64,000 nt of DNA, from contig OZ248539.1 in NCBI GenBank assembly GCA_965234685.1, positions 310,001-374,000 of the forward strand, in the 5' to 3' direction. The notes under the pieces are model-generated. The model saw only the letters and a program-made list of their open reading frames with translations. It was not told the DNA's origin and searched no databases. The first letter of the stretch is position 1; each line of letters starts with the position of its first letter. Below, in pieces: positions 34,768 through 43,242 of this stretch. Made by a program: the position numbers and the translations under genes. This DNA comes from Fimbriimonas planktonicus (GTDB taxonomy: Bacteria > Armatimonadota > Fimbriimonadia > Fimbriimonadales > Fimbriimonadaceae).

Positions 34768-36041
34768 GTCAGGCGGGATATAGGTTCGAGTATGAAGAGT
34801 TCGTCGTCCAGTTTGATCCTGCTCGCGGCGCGGTTTCATCCGTGCAAATCGGGATGACACCGTTCGTCGAAGATCTCTATCCGGCGGTCCGAAATGCGCA
34901 CTGGGGGACGCTTGAAATTCAGGATGCTAAGGTTCGGGTCGAAGAAAAAGTCGGCGAACGAGCGGAGCTTTTCTGGTCCGGGGACGCAATAGAAGATGGC
35001 AAGGTGGCCGTCAAGCTCGAAGTTCATGTCACCGTTCAAGAATCGACGTTGCGTTACGATCTCATCGCAACACCGCAGTACGATTTTCAAACCTGCCGAA
35101 CTGGATTCTGCATCCTGCATAACCCGGACGAGGTCCACGCAGAACGCGTGGTCGTAACTCACCCGGAGGGCACGCAGACCCGCGGAGCGTTCCCGACCCT
35201 CATTTCCCCGCACGAACCGTTCTTTGATATTCAAAGGCTCGAGCACGAAGTTGTGGGACATATCGTGTCCTTCGAGTTTGAGCATGAGGTGTTCGAGATG
35301 GAGGATCAGAGAAATTGGTCCGACTACTCCTACAAAACCTACGGTCGCCCGGCTCGACTTCCGCGGCCATATCTTCTGCCTGCCGGAGTGCCAGTGCATC
35401 AAACCGTGACCCTTACGGTCGCCGAGAATCCAATGGATCGGCGCTTTTACAGTGACCATTCCCGCGTCACGAACGACACTCGAACGAAAATTGACGATCC
35501 CTTCGGACATGCAATGACCATGTGGAGCTACGCTGACGACTCCGCGGATCAGTTCCGATCTGGGTTAGTTGCGTTGTTGAAGCACGATCCGAGGCCGCTG
35601 GTGTGGTTGCTTGGCGATCCAGCCGACCGCCTTCAAGTAATTGCTGAGATGAAGCTGGACGTTGTCGGGATTGTCTTGGCGGACTATTCAGCTTTGGAGG
35701 CTAATCTGACCGACTATCGGCAACTACTGCCAAACGTTCAATTCATCGCCGGCAGCGCCGGAAACTTCACCGAGCTCAATCGAAACCGGCCTTCACGGGC
35801 ATGGGATGGGGTTGCTTTCTGTGCGAGTCCTGACGTTCACCAAACGCACAAGCAGGCAATCGAACGTACGAGTTCGACCTGGAATTTCCAAGTCGAAACG
35901 GCGCGAACATGGGGATTTGAAGTGGTCCACCTCGGCCCCATTCGGTGCCCTAAGGGGCATCACTCTTTTCAATATGAAGCTTCGAAGGCTAGAGATGAGG
36001 CTCGTCTCTGCACAACAGCTTCGTATTGGCAACTGGATTAG
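34764..36041 (+). CDS. Uncharacterised protein, possibly D-apionate-lactonase-like
   Basis: 425 residues from the ATG at 34764, which overlaps the prfC stop as ATGA. The N-terminal half looks like a beta-sandwich (galactose-mutarotase-like); EMEDQRNWSDYSYKTYGRP recalls a motif of D-apionate lactonases and related TIM-barrel proteins. The C-terminal half (about 270-425) looks like a degenerate alpha/beta barrel. If the resemblance holds, it acts on a sugar lactone in the cytoplasm. I am not certain of the family. Translational coupling to RF3 is odd and could simply be compaction. Confidence 0.5.
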   Translation: MSQAGYRFEYEEFVVQFDPARGAVSSVQIGMTPFVEDLYPAVRNAHWGTLEIQDAKVRVEEKVGERAELFWSGDAIEDGKVAVKLEVHVTVQESTLRYDLIATPQYDFQTCRTGFCILHNPDEVHAERVVVTHPEGTQTRGAFPTLISPHEPFFDIQRLEHEVVGHIVSFEFEHEVFEMEDQRNWSDYSYKTYGRPARLPRPYLLPAGVPVHQTVTLTVAENPMDRRFYSDHSRVTNDTRTKIDDPFGHAMTMWSYADDSADQFRSGLVALLKHDPRPLVWLLGDPADRLQVIAEMKLDVVGIVLADYSALEANLTDYRQLLPNVQFIAGSAGNFTELNRNRPSRAWDGVAFCASPDVHQTHKQAIERTSSTWNFQVETARTWGFEVVHLGPIRCPKGHHSFQYEASKARDEARLCTTASYWQLD

Positions 36042-37150
36042 CCAGGCTTTTTCCGTCGCGAAGCGGCGTCTTGGAGCATGATGAACTCGCTCAGGTTCTC
36101 CTGAGTGAGCATGCCCACAAGGTCGTCGCCTTCCATCACCAGCACGGGGCGTCTTCCGGCGGCGGCGAATTGTTCGGCGGCCCATTCAAGGTCGTCATCG
36201 GGTCGGCAACGGTTGGCGTTACGGTTCATCCGACCGGCGACGTAAGCATGGGGGCCATCTTCGGTGAGGCCAATGGAGAGTTCGCTTCGCTCAAGGATCC
36301 CCAGCACGTCGCTGCCCGAGGTCACGGGGAAGTCGGTTTGGCTACCCGCGATCAGCAGCTCGCTGGCTTCTTGAAGGGTGGTTCCGTGCGGGAGAGTGGC
36401 AAAGTTTCGCATCATCGCATCGCGCACTTTTCGGCCCGCAAGGAGGGATCGGGTGACGGTCGAGGTGAGCTCTTGCCCCGCCACCAGGAAAACGAAGAAG
36501 GCGATTAACATCAGGATCACCTGGCTGGTGATGATGCCCGCAACGCCAAGCCCGATGGCGACAACTTGGCCAACTCCGGCCGCGATCCGGGTCGCTCGCA
36601 ACTCGCCCAATCGAAGCGAAAGCGCGGCGCGCAGAATCCTTCCTCCATCCATCGGGAACGCCGGGATGAGATTAAACAAGGCAAGGGAGATGTTTGTGAA
36701 AAAGAGCGCAGGCAGAATTCCGCCGACGCGAATGTCGCTGGTCAGCTGAAACTGCTGCGGCGAAATCCACATGTAGAGGTACAGCAACCCGGCAATGACG
36801 ACGTTCACGGCTGGCCCCATGATGGTCACCCAAAGCTCCTGCTTTGCGGTCGGGCGACTTTCGAGCATGGCGACTCCGCCGATCGGATAGAGGGTGATGT
36901 TGGTGGTTTTGATGCCGTACTTTTTGGCGGTCAAGGCGTGGCCGAATTCGTGCAGTACGACGCAGAAGAACACGGCGAGAACGTAGATCGGCCATTGCCA
37001 ACCGGATTGGCTTTGACCGGTCCAGCCGATCCAAACGAGGAACAGGAGGAACGTGATGTGAAGCCGAACGGGGATGCCAGCAACGACCGCGACTTGGAAC
37101 GCCCAAGGGCTCGCGGATCGTTCCTGCTCTGGCTTCTCGGTTTCTGGCAT
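36038..37150 (-). CDS. Site-2 protease family (M50) metalloprotease with CBS domains
   Basis: 370 residues. Six hydrophobic segments carry the zinc motif His67-Glu68-x2-His71 (LHEFGHALTAKKYG) and the second ligand Asp167 in NLIPAFPMDGGRIL. Two CBS motifs occupy about residues 235-365, a cytosolic nucleotide-sensing module typical of this M50 subgroup. Such proteases cleave transmembrane segments of signalling proteins. The ATG shares a base with the stop of the phytase-like gene (TGATG), and the 3' end shares a TTAG stop overlap with the convergent gene. Confidence 0.92.
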   Translation of the reverse strand: MPETEKPEQERSASPWAFQVAVVAGIPVRLHITFLLFLVWIGWTGQSQSGWQWPIYVLAVFFCVVLHEFGHALTAKKYGIKTTNITLYPIGGVAMLESRPTAKQELWVTIMGPAVNVVIAGLLYLYMWISPQQFQLTSDIRVGGILPALFFTNISLALFNLIPAFPMDGGRILRAALSLRLGELRATRIAAGVGQVVAIGLGVAGIITSQVILMLIAFFVFLVAGQELTSTVTRSLLAGRKVRDAMMRNFATLPHGTTLQEASELLIAGSQTDFPVTSGSDVLGILERSELSIGLTEDGPHAYVAGRMNRNANRCRPDDDLEWAAEQFAAAGRRPVLVMEGDDLVGMLTQENLSEFIMLQDAASRRKKPG

Positions 37151-38166
37151 CAGTTCTTTAGTTTGAGCGTTCGCGCGATCTCGCGCCAGCCCAAATAAAG
37201 AAAACGCCGATTCTTGCTGTCCATCACCACCATTAGGCCATCTGGGAACTTCGGCCCCAGGTTTGCGGAGGTGACGGCGATGCCGTCCGTCTCATCCGCG
37301 CCGGCGGTGAACTGGCCGAGTCGCGTTCCGGTGAACGAAGTCACGGTGTAAACGCTACGGTCCTTCAACTGATCGGTAAAGACCGCGAACCGCTTCGCGC
37401 CTTTCTCCCAAAGGCCAATGCCTTCGTGGTCGCCTTTGAAGTCAGTGTTCCAGGCGGGACGGGCGTCCATGTAGCCGTTTGGGCGGTCTTGAAGAACGAG
37501 TTGGCGATTGCCGTAAGTTTCGTCGCTGTAGAAGGCGCTGATGCCGTCGACCGAGGCTGCGATCGATTCGATCTCTTTTCCGCCGAGGAACTGGCCGGTA
37601 CGTCCGACGAAGATCGCGTCAACTTTCGCGGTCGCCGGGTTCATCTTAAGCTGGTATTGCTCCAAGTACGACTCCGCCAGACCGAGCTTAGGGGACACGA
37701 GGGCGTAGACGTTGCCGGTGATTTTTGATTTCCAAAGGGCGATCCCCATCGGCTCGCCGTAGTCGGCCGTGCCTTTCATGGCGACATCGGTTTTACCGGT
37801 GAGGTCGGATAGGGTTCCGCGAGGATCAATCTTGTAGATCCTCAACCGGCCTTGCAGTCGCTCGGTGCAAACGGCGATGTCGAGTCCATTCCAGTTTTGA
37901 TAGACGTCGACGTTGTTCGGTCGGTCGAGACCGGTGATCTTCTGCACGATCTTGCCGTCGAGGTTAAAAACGTAAAGTCCGCCGGTTGGTCGCTTAACCT
38001 TGTTGGTCCCAATCACGCGAGATTGCGAAGGATTGGATTTGTTGACCCAAATCGCGGGGTCATCGGCATCGTCGGGCACCGGCTGGGTGGCTACCAGGTA
38101 CGGGATCTGATGTACTGAAGGTTGAACGGTCGATGTAGCGAGGCACGCAACGAGCGCAATCAGCAT
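37150..38166 (-). CDS. Secreted beta-propeller phytase-like protein
   Basis: 338 residues with an N-terminal signal peptide (MLIALVACLATSTVQ). The opening DDADDPAIWVNKSNPSQSRVIGTNK and later RPNNVDVYQ, IAVCTERLQGRLRIYKID, and EPMGIALW correspond to blades of alkaline beta-propeller phytase. These enzymes remove phosphate from Ca-phytate outside the cytoplasm. The acidic DDADDP cluster fits the calcium/phosphate site. It precedes the M50 gene with a 1-bp stop/start overlap, so the two are translated together. Confidence 0.85.
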   Translation of the reverse strand: MLIALVACLATSTVQPSVHQIPYLVATQPVPDDADDPAIWVNKSNPSQSRVIGTNKVKRPTGGLYVFNLDGKIVQKITGLDRPNNVDVYQNWNGLDIAVCTERLQGRLRIYKIDPRGTLSDLTGKTDVAMKGTADYGEPMGIALWKSKITGNVYALVSPKLGLAESYLEQYQLKMNPATAKVDAIFVGRTGQFLGGKEIESIAASVDGISAFYSDETYGNRQLVLQDRPNGYMDARPAWNTDFKGDHEGIGLWEKGAKRFAVFTDQLKDRSVYTVTSFTGTRLGQFTAGADETDGIAVTSANLGPKFPDGLMVVMDSKNRRFLYLGWREIARTLKLKN

Positions 38167-38188
38167 GAGGTCTAAGTCTTACAGTACC

Positions 38189-38225
38189 AAAAAATATCGA
38201 AGTGCCGCTTATCGCGGCACTTCGA
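38189..38225 (-). terminator. Terminator after the first prepilin gene
   Basis: TCGAAGTGCCGC at 38197-38208 and GCGGCACTTCGA at 38214-38225 form a 12-bp perfect stem with the loop TTATC. On the minus strand a UAUUUUUU tract follows. Confidence 0.9.
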
Positions 38226-38240
38226 ATCTATGCAAGTGGC

Positions 38241-39116
38241 TTAGTTTGCCACGCAGTTGTTGGAAGCGTCGAGCCGGTCAGCCGGAGCCGTCCATTCGCC
38301 ACAGTCTGGTCGAACGCCCGAACCGTTTGGCACGGTCGAGCTACCACCTCGACCACCCTGCGGGAACTGGTAGTTTCTGAAATCGCAGAAGTTTGCTGCC
38401 AGGGTGCTCTGTTGGCCGCTAATGTTGTGCTTACGGTATTTCGCGTGTGAGTCGATGAACAGGAAGTTGGAGCCGTTCGCGTAACCACCATTTGTTGGGC
38501 GGCTTTCGAACTCTTCCGGATCTCCGCCGGAGCAGTCCACGTTTCGAGCAAAGAGCTTTCGAAGCTCGTCGCCTTCGATTTCCGTGTCGATGCCTTCGAG
38601 GACGCTGAGGGTGCCCGCTGGATCGGCATAGGAACTCATGTTTGGCCACTCTTGCACGGTGTGCTCGTTGATGGAGTAGCTAGCCCAGAATACGATTGCT
38701 CTTTCGCCCGCCGGGTCAAACAGGTCAGTTCGCATTCGGAACTGAGTCGCCATACCGCTGGCAACGAAGAAATCGTATCGGTTTCCGCTCAAGTACTGAG
38801 GGATGTTTCCTGGTGCAGTTGGACTGTAGAAGAAGTTGCTCTTGGAGCCACTGAAGTCGGCTGGTTGACTCTTGATGTAAGGCGCATAAACGAACAGCCA
38901 GACCCACTCGGCATAGTCGTCCCCGAATGGATTCTGGTCATCATTGTCTGCCAAGTACATGTGCTGTGCCAAGCCAATCTGTTTGATGTTTGATAGCGAG
39001 GTGCTGTTCTTCGCAGCTGCCTTGGCTTGAGCGAAAACGGGGAAGAGGATGGCGGCCAGAATGGCGATGATTGCAATAACAACCAACAGTTCGATGAGGG
39101 TGAATGCCTTTTTCAT
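38241..39116 (-). CDS. Type IV prepilin-like protein (N-methylation motif)
   Basis: 291 residues from ATG at 39116, chosen because AGGTGAG sits 5 nt upstream. Following a short basic leader, KKAFTLIELLVVIAIIAIL is the class III signal with Glu5 and the hydrophobic stalk helix. The body is a DUF1559-like pseudopilin typical of Planctomycetes and Armatimonadota. The C-terminal signature is altered: FLFIDSHAKY replaces the usual FADGHA. Exported and assembled by a type II secretion or type IV pilus system; no assembly gene is nearby. A strong terminator follows. Confidence 0.9.
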   Translation of the reverse strand: MKKAFTLIELLVVIAIIAILAAILFPVFAQAKAAAKNSTSLSNIKQIGLAQHMYLADNDDQNPFGDDYAEWVWLFVYAPYIKSQPADFSGSKSNFFYSPTAPGNIPQYLSGNRYDFFVASGMATQFRMRTDLFDPAGERAIVFWASYSINEHTVQEWPNMSSYADPAGTLSVLEGIDTEIEGDELRKLFARNVDCSGGDPEEFESRPTNGGYANGSNFLFIDSHAKYRKHNISGQQSTLAANFCDFRNYQFPQGGRGGSSTVPNGSGVRPDCGEWTAPADRLDASNNCVAN

Positions 39117-39176
39117 ATTGCTCACCTGCGGAATCGCAGATGGGCGAGAGTATTCCGCTATTGCGTTAAGTGACTG

Positions 39177-40877
39177 TTAAGAATTCATCATTGGTTCTAC
39201 TTGATCATTGTTCAGATGTAGAACCTCGGACTGGTCGGGAGTGCGGATTTCGAACCCTGGTATGCCGGCCCCGCAGCGGCCGGTGACCCAGCCGGCAACG
39301 AGCATCGCTTCGAAGACTTCGATGCCGTTGGTATACGCCGCCGGGGACGGGCATGTGATCGATAGAAAGGTTTGAACCTCTTGCGCGGTACGTTCGAGCT
39401 GTAGAAAGTCGGCCAACTTTTGGTAGATGCCGACCAGAGGCAGCACTTCCTCACCTCGGCGGAGAGACTGCTTAAGCAAGATTTGGCCCATGTGGAACGC
39501 GGGGACGGTCTCGACCTCGGCACCCGCAAGGTTGGCTCGGAAGCGGCTGAACTTCGAAATTTCCCAAGTGGAATCGCCTTCGCCAAAGAACTGGGTGAGC
39601 TGCTTGGTCGCGCCGAGGGCGAACGTTGCTACCCGGGCCACGCGCCAGTCATCGTTGATGAATCCGCCAGTACCGAGCCACTGGAAGGCTTCGTTTGGCG
39701 TTAGCTCTAATCCCGCGTCTTTTGCGATTTCGGTGACGAACTCCTTGAGTTCGGAGAAGTGAGCGTTGGCGGTGTACCAGTAGTCTGCAAAGCGGATGTG
39801 CTGGCGAATCCGCTTTTGTTGGGTGACTTGGTAGTGCGAAGCCAGCCAATCGCGATCATTTGTTCCTTTCAGGTGATCAACGAGGATGTAGGCGAGCTCG
39901 CGTGCACCGGTGTGCGTGAGAGTAAGACCGGCGGCGAGGATGGGATCGGCGAATCCGGCGGCCTCACCGACCAAGTACCAGTTCGGCCCGGCCATTTGGT
40001 TGGCAACGAAGGACCAGTCCTTTGTTCCATGGACAGGTCCATGTTGAGTCGCGTTTCTTAAGAGTTTCGAAATCAGCGCTTCGCTCTGGATCGCCTCAAG
40101 GTAAAGATCTTCTGGGCGGAGCTTTTTGGCTTTGTACGCATCGGCCGGGAGAACCAGGCCGACGCTGACTCGAGTGGCGGAGATCGGGATGAACCAGAGC
40201 CAGCCGTAGCCGAGACTCATGACATTGACCCGCGTTCCACCCTTGCCAAGGGTCACCGCCCACTCGGCATCGTCCCAGTAGGACCAGAAGGCGACGTTCT
40301 TGAGTCGGCTTGGTTCATCAACCGTAACGCCAAGTGCGCGGCGAAGGATCGCGGCATTTCCGCTTCCGTCGACATAGTATTTGGCTTTGACTTCACCGCC
40401 TGTGGTTTGGAGTCCGGCAACCGCCCCGCCCTCATGGAGAACTTGGGTGACGGGCGTGTTTTCTCGAACTTCGCAGCCGCATTCTCGAGCGTGGTCGAGG
40501 AGGATTTTGTCGTAGATGGACCGTTCGACCTGGAATGCGGTCTTGCGGCGTTCGCCTTCGTACTTTGCCGGACGATCTCCGCCAACGAAGTCTTTGCCCG
40601 GGAGAAACTCGAAATCCCAAAGGTCGGCCGTTTTGCCCCAGCGGTAGGTGGCGCCTATTTTGATGGGGAAGTTGGCGGCTTCGACTTTCTCCCAGACTCC
40701 CATCTCATCGAGGATGCTTCCGATAAGGGGTAGCTGGCTTTCCCCAACATGCTCACGGGGGAACTGCTCGCGTTCCAATATGACTACGGAAGCATCTGGT
40801 GCGTACTTCTTGATTAAGGTACCGAGCGTACTCCCGGCAGGACCGCCCCCGATGATTGCGACGTCATAGTTAAGCAT
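39177..40877 (-). CDS. FAD-dependent oxidoreductase, flavin-dependent halogenase-like
   Basis: 566 residues. The FAD fold begins YDVAIIGGGPAGSTLG. The halogenase signature WxWxIP is present as WLWFIP (226-231), and Lys73 in FPIKIGATYRWG lies where the family has its catalytic lysine. The substrate-side motif reads FADPILAAG (309-317), with Ala in place of the Ser often seen in Fx2Px2SxG. A helical C-terminal domain follows from about 400. It could chlorinate or brominate a phenolic or indolic compound, or be a geranylgeranyl-reductase-like relative. It sits alone between two prepilin genes without a flavin reductase. Confidence 0.7.
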   Translation of the reverse strand: MLNYDVAIIGGGPAGSTLGTLIKKYAPDASVVILEREQFPREHVGESQLPLIGSILDEMGVWEKVEAANFPIKIGATYRWGKTADLWDFEFLPGKDFVGGDRPAKYEGERRKTAFQVERSIYDKILLDHARECGCEVRENTPVTQVLHEGGAVAGLQTTGGEVKAKYYVDGSGNAAILRRALGVTVDEPSRLKNVAFWSYWDDAEWAVTLGKGGTRVNVMSLGYGWLWFIPISATRVSVGLVLPADAYKAKKLRPEDLYLEAIQSEALISKLLRNATQHGPVHGTKDWSFVANQMAGPNWYLVGEAAGFADPILAAGLTLTHTGARELAYILVDHLKGTNDRDWLASHYQVTQQKRIRQHIRFADYWYTANAHFSELKEFVTEIAKDAGLELTPNEAFQWLGTGGFINDDWRVARVATFALGATKQLTQFFGEGDSTWEISKFSRFRANLAGAEVETVPAFHMGQILLKQSLRRGEEVLPLVGIYQKLADFLQLERTAQEVQTFLSITCPSPAAYTNGIEVFEAMLVAGWVTGRCGAGIPGFEIRTPDQSEVLHLNNDQVEPMMNS

Positions 40878-40892
40878 TTGTTAAGACTTCGA

Positions 40893-41249
40893 TCACTGCA
40901 TCGTGAACGTGCCGGTGCGACCATCCTGGAAGGTGATCTCAAGATTCAGGCCATCTCGCTTGTAACCCCACACTTGCTTCTGCCCATTGAGATCCACGGT
41001 GATCTGTTTTGCTGCCTCGTCCATGGTGTACGTTCCGGACTTTGCGCCGGTCGAATCGGTGAAGGTCATCTCGTTTCCAGCATCAAATTGAACTTGCATG
41101 CCTTCGCTTCTTCCGGTGCCGCTGAACATCCCCCATGGGGTGCTGGTCATTTCTCGGGTCTGCTCGCTGCTTACCGGTGCGGAGGACTCTCCGCATCCAA
41201 CTAGTGCAAAAGCCGATAGCAGAAGAACCGCCCAAATGAGTCGTCGCAT
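40893..41249 (-). CDS. Small lipoprotein, unknown function
   Basis: 118 residues. A lipobox LVGC at about residues 16-19 follows a short basic, hydrophobic leader, so the protein is lipid-anchored at the cell envelope. The mature part contains beta-strand repeats (GTYTMDEAAKQITVDLNGQ; LEITFQDGRTGTFTM) that suggest a small beta-barrel or lipocalin-like fold. It lies 15 bp upstream of the halogenase-like gene on the same strand and may be transcribed with it. Confidence 0.75.
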   Translation of the reverse strand: MRRLIWAVLLLSAFALVGCGESSAPVSSEQTREMTSTPWGMFSGTGRSEGMQVQFDAGNEMTFTDSTGAKSGTYTMDEAAKQITVDLNGQKQVWGYKRDGLNLEITFQDGRTGTFTMQ

Positions 41250-41290
41250 AAGCTAAGTAAGCCGCCTTTGACGGTTAACATGCTGTTAAG

Positions 41291-41307
41291 GTTCATTTGT
41301 TATGAAC
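41291..41307. promoter_or_regulatory. Inverted repeat GTTCAT-N5-ATGAAC upstream of the second prepilin gene
   Basis: GTTCAT and ATGAAC flank TTGTT. The surrounding 80 bp are rich in GTTAA repeats, unlike the rest of the window. The element lies between the divergent lipoprotein and prepilin genes and could be an operator for either. Confidence 0.35.
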
Positions 41308-41385
41308 GATTTAACGAAAACTTAACCCTTGCTTAACAAGGTCGATGCCTATGCTAGGCAATCCGGGTATCCGGAGGAGACTATT

Positions 41386-42288
41386 GTGCACAAGAAGCAT
41401 GCTTTTACGTTAATTGAACTTCTCGTCGTTATCGCAATTATTGCGATTCTCGCCGCCATTCTATTCCCAGTTTTCGCCCAGGCCAAGGCAGCGGCAAAGA
41501 AAACCACATCTTTGAGCAACCAGAAGCAGATCGGTACCGCGGTTATTCTTTATAGCTCGGATTACGATGACATGCTTCCTGAAACCGGCTGGATCGGACC
41601 CTGCTCGGCTCCGGGCGGAACCGCTGGTCTCAACGACGAATTCTCGGGCGTTCAGAGCTTCCTCACCGGCATCTTCCCATACAGCAAGAACTGGCAGATG
41701 ATCGCTTGTCCAGCCGACGCTGACAAGGGCGTTTTCGGAAAGCCAGGTGAAGGCTGCTTCGAAAAGATGTTCTTGGCGGCTGGCGTCCCAGGCGCTTACG
41801 TTGGCATGGCCGACGTCAACAACGGACTCGAATTCGTTAAGGTTCTTCCTGCGTCGTACGCTGGTAACTACCTTCTGATGCCAGGCTACCGACGAGTCAG
41901 CGAAGGCCCATGGACCGGCGATCGAGGCCGAAACCTCAGCCAGATCGGTACGCCAGCCAACATGTTCTACTCGACCGACGTTGGTTCAACCCGAGTCAGC
42001 GGCCTCAACTTCTCCGGTTGGTACACCGTCCCAGGTTATGGCAACCTTGGAAACGGAACCGGTCGATGGGAGCGAGGACAGCGACATACGGGCGGCCGAA
42101 ACTGGTCGTTCGCCGACGGTCACGCGAAGTACCAGAAGGAACTGGATTACCGAACCAGCACCGGCACCGCGAAGTCCATCCGACAGCTCGTTTGGGAATA
42201 CCAGCAGGCCGGAATCTTCACCTACTGGGAAACGGAAACCAAAGATTACTGCGGCTTCCCAACCAAAGAAGTCGGCTGCGACCGATAA
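41386..42288 (+). CDS. Type IV prepilin-like protein with H-x9-DG tail
   Basis: 300 residues from GTG at 41386; GGAGGAGA lies 6 nt upstream, one of the best ribosome-binding sites in the window. The signal KHAFTLIELLVVIAIIAIL is nearly identical to that of the prepilin at 38241-39116, although the DNA has diverged at synonymous sites. The C-terminal H-x9-DG signature is exact (HTGGRNWSFADG). It is an exported pseudopilin. A clear terminator follows, so it is transcribed alone. Confidence 0.92.
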   Translation: MHKKHAFTLIELLVVIAIIAILAAILFPVFAQAKAAAKKTTSLSNQKQIGTAVILYSSDYDDMLPETGWIGPCSAPGGTAGLNDEFSGVQSFLTGIFPYSKNWQMIACPADADKGVFGKPGEGCFEKMFLAAGVPGAYVGMADVNNGLEFVKVLPASYAGNYLLMPGYRRVSEGPWTGDRGRNLSQIGTPANMFYSTDVGSTRVSGLNFSGWYTVPGYGNLGNGTGRWERGQRHTGGRNWSFADGHAKYQKELDYRTSTGTAKSIRQLVWEYQQAGIFTYWETETKDYCGFPTKEVGCDR

Positions 42289-42305
42289 GGTCAACGCGTA
42301 ACTCA

Positions 42306-42335
42306 GGGTCCATTCCGGAAGGGATGGACCCTTTT
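42306..42335 (+). terminator. Terminator after the second prepilin gene
   Basis: GGGTCCATTCC and GGGATGGACCC pair over 11 positions with one wobble, loop GGAA, followed by TTTT. Confidence 0.85.
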
Positions 42336-42367
42336 CTCGGCAAAACCGCTAATCTGAGCGAAACCGT

Positions 42368-43231
42368 ATGCTTAAGAAGTCCTTACCCCTGATCGCATTT
42401 GTTCTCTTGGCCGTTGCTGGCTACCTTTGGGCCACTCGAGGCTCGGAGATGCTCAGGATGAACGCCGCCCTCGACCAGCAGTACGTCGACACGACCGTCG
42501 GCGAGGCGTTTCGAGGAGTGTCGGAAACGGCTAACGTAGAGCCTTCGAAAGCGCGGGAACTGCTGAAAAAGGCAGAAGAGGCCAAGCCGGAAAATGGATA
42601 CACCGATTACCTCCGAGCGGCCATTGCGGCGAAGGAAGGCGACACCGCCGCGGCAACGAAATCTTTGCTTGCGGGCAATGAAAAGAAGGACGTCATCCAC
42701 TACATCCCCGAGCTTCCGGCCCATGAAAATGAATCCAGCCTAAGCGTCTTGCGCGGGTTGTCGGCGCACGGCGAAAAGCTCTCCAAGGATAACAGCGCCG
42801 AAGCGGGCGAGTACTACACTGCCCTGCAAGTCGCGGGATACCGAGTGATTCGACTCGAACCGATTACGACCCTCAGCGTTGCTGCGGGGCTTTCCCTCGT
42901 CAATCAGGTCTACACCGACGGGATCAAGCATTTTGCCAAGGCCTCTCCCGAAACGGCAAAGGTGTGGGAGAAAGAACAGGCCACGTTCAAAACTTGGAGC
43001 AAGGACTACCGAGAAAAACAAAGCGTCCAGCTCGGGAACGTCATCTACGAAGTCGGCAAGGAAGCGGGGCTTACCAAGGAAGAAATCTCTGACGTCGCGA
43101 TCCGAAAACCGCTTGCCGATGAAGCGAAGCAGGCGAAAGTTGACGATCTGATGCTGCAGGTTGTGGTGAAAGAACAGAAGATGCTGCGCGAATTGGTGAG
43201 CACGCTGCCGAAATTTAACGCGAGTAAGTGA
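42368..43231 (+). CDS. Membrane-anchored helical protein of unknown function
   Basis: 287 residues. One N-terminal membrane helix (about 5-22, LPLIAFVLLAVAGYLWAT) is followed by an all-helical extracytoplasmic part with TPR-like spacing (ARELLKKAEEAKPENGYTDY; AAIAAKEGDTAAATKSLLAG). The C-terminal 100 residues are Lys/Glu-rich. Its stop overlaps a GTG 5 codons upstream of the next gene's ATG, so the two are probably coupled. Function unknown; a scaffold for the adjacent phosphoesterase is possible. Confidence 0.65.
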   Translation: MLKKSLPLIAFVLLAVAGYLWATRGSEMLRMNAALDQQYVDTTVGEAFRGVSETANVEPSKARELLKKAEEAKPENGYTDYLRAAIAAKEGDTAAATKSLLAGNEKKDVIHYIPELPAHENESSLSVLRGLSAHGEKLSKDNSAEAGEYYTALQVAGYRVIRLEPITTLSVAAGLSLVNQVYTDGIKHFAKASPETAKVWEKEQATFKTWSKDYREKQSVQLGNVIYEVGKEAGLTKEEISDVAIRKPLADEAKQAKVDDLMLQVVVKEQKMLRELVSTLPKFNASK

Positions 43232-43242
43232 GACTTACAGAA

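Noticed and set aside
41270..41345. GTTAA repeats as a CRISPR or iteron array
   Set aside because: Copies are short, irregularly spaced and lack spacers or a replication gene; more likely an AT-rich promoter region.
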